From assembly GCF_020907985.1 (NCBI RefSeq), contig NZ_JAJJPA010000017.1, forward strand, positions 81,012 to 145,011: DNA of 64,000 nt, given 5' to 3'. Both the position numbers and the translations under genes were made by a program. Shown piece after piece: positions 36,878 through 44,975 of the stretch. Position 1 is the stretch's first letter. Every line of letters starts with the position of its first letter. The notes beneath the pieces were generated by a model. That model saw only the letters and a program-made list of their open reading frames with translations, was not told the DNA's origin and did not search any database. This stretch comes from Kitasatospora humi (lineage in GTDB: Bacteria; Actinomycetota; Actinomycetes; Streptomycetales; Streptomycetaceae).

Positions 36878-39010
36878 ATGTGGGACGACGCGTTTCCAAG
36901 CTTTCTGATCGGGCTTCGGGAGGGCCTGGAAGCGGGACTCATCGTCTCGATCCTGGTCGCCACCCTGGTCCGGTCCGGTCAGAAAGGCCGATTGCCGCAG
37001 GTCTGGACGGGCGTGCTGGCCGCGGTCGCGTTGGCGCTCAGCTTCGGAGCCGTCCTCACCTTCACCGCGGCCAACCTGTCCGGCACCGCGCAGGAGGCCT
37101 TCGGCGGCGCCCTCAGCCTGATCGCCGTCGCCTTCGTCACCGCGATGGTGTTCTGGATGCGCAAGTCGGCCCGCAACCTCTCCGCGCAGCTGCGCGAGAA
37201 GGTCACCGCCGCGCTCGGCATGGGCGCCGGCATGCTGGTCGTCACCAGCTTCCTGGCGGTCGGCCGGGAGGGCCTGGAGACCTCGCTGTTCCTCTGGACC
37301 ACGGCCCGCTCCGCCGGTGAGGCCACCGGCCCCGCGGTCGGCGCCGGGACCGGTCTGGTGCTCGCCGCCGGCCTCTGCTGGGGCCTGTACCGCCGGGTGC
37401 TGAAGATCAACCTGACCACGTTCTTCAGCTACACCGGCATGGTGCTGATCGTGATCGCCGCCGGGGTGCTCAGCTACGGGCTGCGCGACCTGCAGGAGGG
37501 CGGGGTGCTGCCCGGCGGGCACGCCTACGCCTTCGACCTGAGCGGCACGCTGGACGCCGGCTCCTGGTACGCGACCCTGGTCCAGGGCGTCCTCAACCTC
37601 ACCGTCACCATGACCTGGCTGCAGGTGGTCGCCTACCTGGGCTACCTCGCCGCGGTGATGACGCTGTTCGTCCGCGGGCTGCGGGCGGCGGCGCCCAAGC
37701 CCGTGGCCGCGGCGGGGCAGGCGGTCGTGGCCCAGCCGGAGCAGGCCGGCGAGACCGAGCCGGGGCAGGCGGTCGTGCCCGAGCCGGAGCAGGCGGGCGG
37801 GGCTGCGGCGGAGGAAGGCCCGAAGGGCGCCCCGACGCGCAACCGCCGGCTGCTCCCGGCCGCTCTGGTCACCGTCCCGGCCGTGGTCGCCGGCGTGGTG
37901 ATCGCGGCCGGCGGCGGCAAGCCGGCCGCCGCCGCCACCGTGACCGTCTCCGACGAGAAGAGCGAGTGCGGCAAGGGCTTCACCGCACCGCAGCCCGGCC
38001 GGCAGACCTTCCAGATGCACAACGCCGGTTCCAAGACCTCCGAGGTCTACCTGATCAACCCGGCCACCAGCGCCGTCTACGGCGAGATCGAGGGCCTGGC
38101 CCCCGGCACCACCCGCCCGCTCACCGCCACCATCGGCAGCGGCGACCTGGCCTGGCGCTGCGTGCCCACCGGCGGCGACGCGGTCACCTCGGCGGCCGTC
38201 CATGTCGTCGGCGGCCCCGGCGGACCGGACGCCAAGGCGGTGCTGCCGGTCTCCGAGGACGACCTCAAGGGCCCGCTCGACCAGTACAAGGCCTACGTGA
38301 ACTCCGGCCTGGCCGACCTGCTGACGCTGACCCGGAAGGTGCAGTCCGACGTGCACGGCGGCAACCTCGACGCGGCCCGCGCCGACTGGCTCACCGCCCA
38401 CCTCAGGTACTCGTCGCTGGGCGCCGCCTACGGCACCTTCGCCGACCTCGACAAGAAGATCAACGGCCGCGCCGACGGCCTGCCGGACGGCGTCAACGAC
38501 AAGGACTTCACCGGGTTCCACCGGGTGGAGTACGGCCTGTGGCACAACCAGAGCGCCGCCGACCTCACCCCGGCCGCCGACCAGCTCACCGGTGACGTCG
38601 CCGACCTGGTCAAGGCCTTCCCGACCCAGGACTTCGACCCCACCGACCTGCCGCTGCGCACCCACGAAATCCTGGAGAACACCCTGCAGTTCGAGCTCTC
38701 CGGCGATACCGACGAGGGCAGCGGCAGCAACCTGGCCACCGCCGAGGCCAATGTCGCCGGCACCCGCGAACTGCTCACCGTGCTGCAGCCGTTGATCCAG
38801 GCACGCAACCCGCAGCTGCTCGACACCGTCAACGGCGGGATGAAGCGGGTCGGCGACCTGCTGGCCGCCGCCCGCCACCCGGACGGCAGTTGGACGCCGG
38901 TGCAGCAGCTCGACCAGTCGGCCCGGATGCAACTCAACGGCGCCACCGGCCAGCTGCTCGAAGACCTCGCCCCGATTCCCGACCTGCTTGAGATCCGGAA
39001 GTCCGCCTGA
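36878..39010 (+). CDS. Fused EfeU-EfeO ferrous/ferric iron permease
   Basis: 710 residues. Residues 1-285 are the FTR1-type permease EfeU with seven helices and the two REGLE motifs (FLIGLREGLEAGLIVSILV near 10 and VGREGLETSLFLW near 130). A linker rich in Ala, Glu and Pro is followed by a single helix (LLPAALVTVPAVVAGVVIAA). Next is a cupredoxin-like domain (TVSDEKSECGKGFTAPQPGR) and the M75/imelysin-like domain with its HxxE motif (GFHRVEYGLWHNQ). Thus EfeO is tethered outside the cell to the permease. ATG at 36878 follows GGGGAG. efeB follows with a one-base overlap. An iron box lies upstream. Confidence 0.92.
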   Translation: MWDDAFPSFLIGLREGLEAGLIVSILVATLVRSGQKGRLPQVWTGVLAAVALALSFGAVLTFTAANLSGTAQEAFGGALSLIAVAFVTAMVFWMRKSARNLSAQLREKVTAALGMGAGMLVVTSFLAVGREGLETSLFLWTTARSAGEATGPAVGAGTGLVLAAGLCWGLYRRVLKINLTTFFSYTGMVLIVIAAGVLSYGLRDLQEGGVLPGGHAYAFDLSGTLDAGSWYATLVQGVLNLTVTMTWLQVVAYLGYLAAVMTLFVRGLRAAAPKPVAAAGQAVVAQPEQAGETEPGQAVVPEPEQAGGAAAEEGPKGAPTRNRRLLPAALVTVPAVVAGVVIAAGGGKPAAAATVTVSDEKSECGKGFTAPQPGRQTFQMHNAGSKTSEVYLINPATSAVYGEIEGLAPGTTRPLTATIGSGDLAWRCVPTGGDAVTSAAVHVVGGPGGPDAKAVLPVSEDDLKGPLDQYKAYVNSGLADLLTLTRKVQSDVHGGNLDAARADWLTAHLRYSSLGAAYGTFADLDKKINGRADGLPDGVNDKDFTGFHRVEYGLWHNQSAADLTPAADQLTGDVADLVKAFPTQDFDPTDLPLRTHEILENTLQFELSGDTDEGSGSNLATAEANVAGTRELLTVLQPLIQARNPQLLDTVNGGMKRVGDLLAAARHPDGSWTPVQQLDQSARMQLNGATGQLLEDLAPIPDLLEIRKSA

Positions 39011-40326
39011 TGACCAGCCAGCCCAGCTCCACCGGTTCCTGCCCGTTCCCGCACGCGGCCGCCGCCCCCGCGGCCGCCTGCCCGGCCGGGCCCGCCCGCC
39101 GAAGCTTCCTGGGCGCCGCGCTCGGCGTCGGCGCGGCCGGCGCGGCGCTGGCCGGCGGCGCCTTCGCGCTCGGCGGCGGCTCGCAGCCGGCCGAGGCGGC
39201 GGACGCCGCCCCGGCCCATGGCGTGGTGCCGTTCCACGGCGAGCACCAGGCGGGCATCCTCACGCCCGCACCGGCCTTCGCGATGTTCGTCTCCTGCACC
39301 GTCATCGCGCAGGACCGACCGGCCCTGGAGCAGCTCTTCCACACCCTGACCGACCGGATACGGTTCCTCACCGCCGGCGGCACCCCGCCGGACCTCGGCG
39401 TCGGCGCGCCGCCGGCCGACAACGGGATCCTCGGCCCCACCGTGCCCAGTGACGACCTGACCGTCACGGTCGGCGTCGGCGCCTCGCTCTTCGACGGCCG
39501 CTACGGCCTGGCCAAGGCCAAGCCGGTCAAGCTCACCCCGATGAAGACCTTCCCCAACGACAATCTGCAGCCCGAGGAGCTGCACGGCGACCTGTCGCTG
39601 CAGATCTGCGCCAACAGCCGCGACACCGTGCTCCACGCGCTGCGCGACATCGCCCGGCACACCCGCGGCGCGATGCAGGTCAAGTGGCGCATCGACGGCT
39701 TCCAGAACGCCCCGCGCCCGGCCGGCGCCCAGCGCAACCTGCTCGGCTTCAAGGACGGCATCGTCAACCCCGACGTGAAGTCCGGCCGCGAGATGGACCG
39801 CCTGGTCTGGGTCAAGGACGGCACGGGCGAACCGGCCTGGGCCACCGGCGGCAGCTACCAGGTGCTGAGGATCATCCGGATGCTGGTGGAGTTCTGGGAC
39901 CGGGTCTCGCTGACCGAGCAGGAGAAGATGTTCGGCCGCCGCAAGGACACCGGCGCCCCGCTGGACGGCGCCGACGAGAACGACGCCCCCGACTACGCCA
40001 AGGACCCGGACGGCAAGGCGATCCCGCTGGACGCCCACATCCGCCTCGCCAACCCGCGCACCGACAAGACCGACGACTCCCGGATCCTGCGCCGCGGTTA
40101 CAACTACGACCGCGGTGTCGACAAGGTCGGCAACCTCGACATGGGACTGGCCTTCTGCTGCTACCAGCAGGACGTGGTCCGCCAGTTCGAGGCCACCCAG
40201 ACCCGCCTGATCGACGAGCCCCTGGTCGACTACATCTCCCCGACCGGCGGCGGCTACTTCTTCGTCCTGCCGGGCGTGCGGGACGCGAACGACTGGCTGG
40301 GCCGGGGGATGTTCGCGGCGGTGTGA
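39010..40326 (+). CDS. efeB: EfeB deferrochelatase/DyP-type peroxidase
   Basis: 438 residues. A twin-arginine signal (ARRSFLGAALGVGAAGAALA) exports the folded haem enzyme. The DyP fold shows NLLGFKDGIVNPDVKSGREM with the distal Asp of GxxDG, and the proximal haem region HIRLANPRTDKTDDSRILRR, then GLAFCCYQQDV. EfeB oxidises ferrous iron or releases iron from haem to feed EfeU. ATG at 39010 overlaps the TGA of efeUO (TGATG), so translation is coupled. Its end converges within 7 bp on the lipoprotein gene. Confidence 0.95.
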   Translation: MTSQPSSTGSCPFPHAAAAPAAACPAGPARRSFLGAALGVGAAGAALAGGAFALGGGSQPAEAADAAPAHGVVPFHGEHQAGILTPAPAFAMFVSCTVIAQDRPALEQLFHTLTDRIRFLTAGGTPPDLGVGAPPADNGILGPTVPSDDLTVTVGVGASLFDGRYGLAKAKPVKLTPMKTFPNDNLQPEELHGDLSLQICANSRDTVLHALRDIARHTRGAMQVKWRIDGFQNAPRPAGAQRNLLGFKDGIVNPDVKSGREMDRLVWVKDGTGEPAWATGGSYQVLRIIRMLVEFWDRVSLTEQEKMFGRRKDTGAPLDGADENDAPDYAKDPDGKAIPLDAHIRLANPRTDKTDDSRILRRGYNYDRGVDKVGNLDMGLAFCCYQQDVVRQFEATQTRLIDEPLVDYISPTGGGYFFVLPGVRDANDWLGRGMFAAV

Positions 40327-40333
40327 CGGCCTG

Positions 40334-41179
<846 letters not shown>

Positions 41180-41351
41180 GGGTGCACTCCTTCGGGGGCG
41201 GGTAGCGCACCGGACGTTAGCAGCGCGATCACATCCATGGAGGCCGAATTCGTTCGAACAGCGCCCACCAGCCGGATTGTCACAGGCAGCCGTGATGATG
41301 GACCCCGACGAACCGACAGCGATGCGGATGGGTACGGAAGGGGCGCTGGTG

Positions 41352-42086
41352 ATGGACGAGCTCGACGCGGGGCCGGGGGCGGCGCCGTGGTGGCGGGGGC
41401 CGCTGGTCGGCTTCGACCTGGAGACGACCGGGACGGAGCCGGCCGAGTCGCGGATCGTCACGGCCGCACTCGTGGAGGCGGTCGGCGGGGTGCCGGTGCG
41501 CACCACCCGCTGGCTGCTGGACCCGGGGGTGCCGATACCCGAGCAGGCCCGGGCGATCCACGGGATCAGCGACGAGCAGGCCCGCACCCGGGGGCGACCG
41601 GCCGCCGAGGCGATCGAGGAGATCGCGGCGGCGCTCTGCGAGAAGCTCGGCCGCGGCACCCCGGTGGTGGCGTTCAATGCGCCGTTCGACCTGTCGCTGC
41701 TGGACGCCGAACTGCGGCGCCACCAACTCGCGCCGCTGGCGGAGCGGTTGGCGGGAGAGCTGGTGGCGCCGGTGCTGGACGCGCTGGTGATCGACCGGGC
41801 GGTGGACCGCTACCGCAAGGGCTCCCGAGGGCTGCAGCGGGTCTGCGAGGTCTACGGGGTGGAGCTGGCCCACGCGCACGACGCGGCCAGCGACGCGCTC
41901 GCCGCCGTGCGGGTGGCGGTGGCGCTGGGCCGCCGCTACCCCGCCGAGGTCGGCGAGCTCACCCTGGCGGCGCTGCACGAGCAGCAGGTGCATTGGTACC
42001 GGGAGTGGGCCGAGGGCCTGCAGTCCTGGCTGCGCGCGGGCAAGGACCCGCAGGCCGTGGTGGACGCCCGGTGGCCGCTGCGCTGA
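41352..42086 (+). CDS. DEDDh 3'-5' exonuclease (DnaQ/epsilon-like)
   Basis: 244 residues. Exo I is GPLVGFDLETTGTEPAESRI, Exo II VVAFNAPFDLSLLDAELRRH, Exo III AHAHDAASDALAAVRVAVA with the general-base His and metal Asp. Between them lies QARAIHGISDEQARTRGRPA, typical of PolC/DnaQ-like nucleases. It may proofread for a polymerase or act in repair. The ATG at 41352 was chosen because GGAAGGGG lies about 8 bases upstream; in-frame ATGs at 41295 and 41298 would add about 19 residues. It converges on a 33-bp tandem repeat and the deacetylase gene. Confidence 0.88.
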   Translation: MDELDAGPGAAPWWRGPLVGFDLETTGTEPAESRIVTAALVEAVGGVPVRTTRWLLDPGVPIPEQARAIHGISDEQARTRGRPAAEAIEEIAAALCEKLGRGTPVVAFNAPFDLSLLDAELRRHQLAPLAERLAGELVAPVLDALVIDRAVDRYRKGSRGLQRVCEVYGVELAHAHDAASDALAAVRVAVALGRRYPAEVGELTLAALHEQQVHWYREWAEGLQSWLRAGKDPQAVVDARWPLR

Positions 42087-42097
42087 CGGCCGATCAG

Positions 42098-42217
42098 CTC
42101 ACTCGGCCGCCCGGTTGGCTCGGCTGCTTGCTCGCTCGGCCGCCCGGTTGGCTCGGCCGCTTGCTCGCTCGGCCGCCCGGTTCGCTGGGCCGCTTGTTCG
42201 CTCGGCCCGCCGGCTCG
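42098..42217. repeat. 33-bp tandem repeat in a convergent intergenic gap
   Basis: Three consecutive copies of a 33-bp unit start at 42098, 42131 and 42164, with a degenerate partial fourth. The core is CTCGGCCGCCCGGTTGGCTC. The unit fills the whole gap between the exonuclease stop and the deacetylase stop. It might act as terminator or recombination-prone spacer. Confidence 0.85.
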
Positions 42218-43231
42218 TCAGCTCGCCGGGAAGTCGAAGGTGTAGCCCTGCTGGACCAGCCACGGCAGCAGCTGGGCCAGCGCCGCGACGCTCTGGGAGC
42301 GGTCGCCGCCGCCGTCGTGCATCAGGATGATGCCGCCGGGCTTCAGCTCGCTCTTGGCATTGGCCAGGATCTGGTCCACGCCGGGCCGGGCCCAGTCGCG
42401 GGTGTCCACGGTCCAGCCGAGCGGGCGCAGTCCGTCCTGGACGGCGATCTGGCGGTTGGCCGTGCTGAAGTCGCCGCCGGGTGCGCGGAACCAGCTGACC
42501 TGGGTGCCCGGGCCGCCGGCCCTGGTGATCATGTCCTTGGCGGCGGTTATCTCGTAGGTCTGCTTGTCGAGCGGGAGCGTGTGCATCGGCTGCGGGTGGT
42601 GCACGGTGTGGTCGCACAGCCGGTTGCCGTCGGCCACGATCCGCTTCACCAGCGCGGGGTTGGCGCTGGCCTGCGGACCGATCTCGCAGAAGGTCGCCTT
42701 GGCGTGGTACTGGTCGAGCAGGTCGAGGATCTGGCCGGTGTACGGGCCCGGGCCGTCGTCGAAGGTGAGGGCGACGGTCTTGCCGCCGGCCGCGCCGCTC
42801 GCGGTGCGGTAGACGACCGAGGTGCCCGGGGCGTCGGGCGCCGGGCGCGGGGCGGCCGCCGTGGTGGCGGGGGCCTGGTTGCCTGAGGGCTGTCCCGGGG
42901 CCGGGGTGCCGGTCGTGCCGCCGCTGGGCGTGCCGGGGGCCGGAGCACTCGCCGAGCCGGTGGCCGGCCCGCTCGGGCTGCTGCTGGTCGAGCTCGCCGA
43001 GCCCGAGGGAGTCGCGCCCGCCGCGCCCGATCCCGCCGCGCCAGTGCTCGCCGCGCCCGAGGGGGTCGCGCCGGCGGACGCCGACCCCGAGGGGCCCGCG
43101 GCCGGCGTGCCGACTGCCTGGCCGGACCCGCCCGAGCCCGGGCCGCATGCGCAGGCCAGGGCGAGCGTGAGGGCAGCCACGCAGCCGGCGGCGGCGCGAC
43201 GGAGCACGGTGCGGTGGGTGCGGACCGGCAT
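42218..43231 (-). CDS. Polysaccharide deacetylase (NodB) lipoprotein
   Basis: 337 residues. ATG 43231 with AGGAG 7 bases upstream starts a lipoprotein signal (ALTLALACACG). A long linker of Ser, Gly, Ala, Pro and Thr (about residues 30-145) precedes the NodB domain: TVALTFDDGPGPYTGQILDL (catalytic base and metal Asp), LCDHTVHHPQPM (metal His pair in HTxxH), WFRAPGGDFST and GGIILMHDGGGDRSQSV. It belongs to carbohydrate esterase family 4, which removes acetyl groups from peptidoglycan, chitin or related glycans at the cell surface. The metal triad is complete. The precise glycan cannot be given. Confidence 0.93.
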   Translation of the reverse strand: MPVRTHRTVLRRAAAGCVAALTLALACACGPGSGGSGQAVGTPAAGPSGSASAGATPSGAASTGAAGSGAAGATPSGSASSTSSSPSGPATGSASAPAPGTPSGGTTGTPAPGQPSGNQAPATTAAAPRPAPDAPGTSVVYRTASGAAGGKTVALTFDDGPGPYTGQILDLLDQYHAKATFCEIGPQASANPALVKRIVADGNRLCDHTVHHPQPMHTLPLDKQTYEITAAKDMITRAGGPGTQVSWFRAPGGDFSTANRQIAVQDGLRPLGWTVDTRDWARPGVDQILANAKSELKPGGIILMHDGGGDRSQSVAALAQLLPWLVQQGYTFDFPAS

Positions 43232-43335
43232 GCGACGACTCCTGACGTCCTGGGGTGGGGTCGGCCGCACCGGAACCGGTTGCGGCCGCTCCCTACGACG
43301 ATGACGGCGCGGTCCGCAGTTCCGAAATGCTGAGA

Positions 43336-43364
43336 GGATTGTGAGAGCTATCTCACCAATCCTG
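43336..43364. terminator. Hairpin between the APH-type gene and the deacetylase
   Basis: AGGATTGTGAGA (43336-43347) pairs with TCTCACCAATCCT (43352-43364), one bulged base, 4-base loop. A second hairpin, CCTGGG (43362-43367) with CCCAGG (43374-43379), overlaps its end. It may terminate the minus-strand kinase gene or serve as an operator of the deacetylase. Confidence 0.45.
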
Positions 43365-43428
43365 GGAGTTCACCCAGGTTCGGTGCGGGGCGCCGCCCCG
43401 GAGCCCGCCACCGGCCCGCGCGCACCGC

Positions 43429-44346
43429 TCAGAACGCGTACCAGCGCACCGACCGGTCGGCGTCGCGCAGCGAAGCCACCCGGCGGCGGAATTCGGCCAG
43501 CGCGGCCGGGTCCCCCGCCACCCGCTGCGCCAGCCAGGCGGTGCCGGCGACCTCCCGGGCGTCGCGGAGCACCGGGTAGCCGGCCCAGTCGCGCACGTCC
43601 CAGCCGTAACTGCGCGTGAAGGCGAGGTAGTCGTCCTCCGGCAGGCCGTAGCGGTGGTGGCTGACCGACAGCACCACCAGGTCGTGCTCGCGCAGATCGT
43701 CGGAGACGGTCTCCAGATCCAGCAGGATCGGCCCGTGCGGGCCCAGGTGGACGTTGCGCGGCAGTGCGTCGCCGTGGATCACACCGGTGCGCAGCATCGG
43801 CACCAGTTCGGCCATCGCCGCCCGCTGCTCGTCGCGCCGCCGCAGCAGGAACGCCACATCGGCCGGATCCAGTGCGTCGCCGCCGGACCGCAGCCACCGC
43901 TCCACCGGTGCCAGCAGCTCCCGGCGGGGCAGCTCCTGCCCGCGCGCCTCGACGGGCGGGCCGGGCAGCAGGTGCAGGGCCCGCAGGAGCGGCCCGAGGT
44001 CGGCGGCCGTGGTCGGCCGCACTGCCGGCGCCAGCCGGTGCCAGAAGCTGACCGGGTGGCCGTCCGCCGGCTGCTCGGCCAGGTCGTCGGCGGGCCGGAC
44101 TACCGGGATGCCCACCCCGTCCAGCCAGCGGGCCACGGCCAGCTCGCGCGCGGTGCGCTCGGCCAGCTTCCGGGCCCGGGCCACCTTGGCGACCACGGCG
44201 GGGGCGCCGAGGTCGAAGACCGCGTTCTCGCCCAGTGCGAGCAGCCGGGCGCCGGCCGGGTCGGGCAGGCCGGCCTCGGCACAGGCCTGCGCCAGCAGGA
44301 CGCGGGCCCGCTGCTCGTCGAAGGGCGGTTCGTGGGGCGTGTGCAT
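43429..44346 (-). CDS. Aminoglycoside-phosphotransferase (APH) family kinase-like protein
   Basis: 305 residues. The kinase lobe has LGENAVFDLGAPAVVAKVAR (glycine loop and Lys). The catalytic HGDALPRNVHLGPHGPILLD contains the Brenner-type HGDxxxxN loop, and the metal-binding Asp is in LLDLETVSDDLREHDLVVLS. The start is ATG at 44346 (MHTPHEPPFDEQ). Such proteins phosphorylate aminoglycosides, choline, homoserine or other small hydroxyl compounds. A resistance function should not be assumed: no antibiotic cluster is adjacent, and residues setting aminoglycoside specificity were not recognised. Its upstream region leads into the 630-bp gap before the MMPL gene. Confidence 0.85.
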   Translation of the reverse strand: MHTPHEPPFDEQRARVLLAQACAEAGLPDPAGARLLALGENAVFDLGAPAVVAKVARARKLAERTARELAVARWLDGVGIPVVRPADDLAEQPADGHPVSFWHRLAPAVRPTTAADLGPLLRALHLLPGPPVEARGQELPRRELLAPVERWLRSGGDALDPADVAFLLRRRDEQRAAMAELVPMLRTGVIHGDALPRNVHLGPHGPILLDLETVSDDLREHDLVVLSVSHHRYGLPEDDYLAFTRSYGWDVRDWAGYPVLRDAREVAGTAWLAQRVAGDPAALAEFRRRVASLRDADRSVRWYAF

Positions 44347-44975
44347 GCCTACGAACCTACCCGCCGTTCCCGACCTCGGGAACGGTCGGTTCCGGTCGGC
44401 CTGAGTACCCGTCAGTTGATCACCGGCCTCGGTAGCGCTGCCGTGGGCCCGCAGCCGCCGCCGCGGGGTGGGGCGTCGGTGCGGCGGCCTTCCGCTCCGG
44501 GTGCCCGGTCGCCGCGGTCGGGTCGTGCGGCCGGTCGGCGATCGGCGGCAATCGGCCCGAGCGGTGGTGGAGTTGACGGGCGATCCGGCCGACGGGTGAG
44601 CAGTGCGTCGGGGTTTCCCCCTGGGGTCGAGGTGGGGTCATCCCTGGTATTCGCTCCACCTTGGGTACGGGCGGAAGTCCACCCTGAGGGGGAGGGATCT
44701 CCACCCGAGGGACGAGGTCCGCGGCGGGGGCGGCAGGACAGGATGGGTACGGGGCAGCAAACGGGCCCTCGGGGGAAACGTCACGACGTGGTCCAGGGAC
44801 GGCGCCGGCACTGCTCGTAAAGTCACTTGCCGGGCGGCCAGTAAGTTCTCGTATGATGCTTCTCCTCATCACTTACCTGCCGACCGGCTAAGGTCCGCGA
44901 CCTAGCCACAACCCGTCGCCCGGCGTCCCCGTCCCCCAGGGCTGCGGTGAACCATGCCAGGAGGCATTGGAAGCC
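44347..44975. other. Long intergenic region before the second MMPL gene
   Basis: About 630 bp with no convincing coding potential. It contains imperfect direct repeats around 44677-44723 (TCCACCCTGAGGG and TCCACCCGAGGGA) and the promoter/operator at 44825-44857. The minus-strand promoter of the APH-type gene also lies here. Confidence 0.5.
44825..44857 (+). promoter_or_regulatory. Promoter overlapped by an imperfect palindrome, upstream of MMPL
   Basis: TTGCCG (44827-44832) and TATGAT (44852-44857), 19-bp spacer. The -35 is buried in a 22-bp imperfect palindrome with arms ACTTGCCGGGC and GGCCAGTAAGT (8 of 11 matched), 44825-44846. A third related half-site ACTTACCTGCC is at 44871-44881. This is the layout of a repressor such as TetR; no such gene is adjacent. 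Confidence 0.5.

Noticed and set aside
42098..42980. Tandem repeats (33 bp at 42098 and similar tracts) as CRISPR arrays
   Set aside because: The units are directly joined with no unique spacers, and no cas genes are present.
43429..44346. Reading the APH-type gene as an aminoglycoside resistance determinant
   Set aside because: Fold-level match only. No neighbouring biosynthesis genes or specificity residues support an antibiotic substrate.
44420..44872. 150-codon minus-strand frame in the 630-bp gap before MMPL
   Set aside because: Pro/Arg-rich, no motif, covers the promoter region; likely chance.
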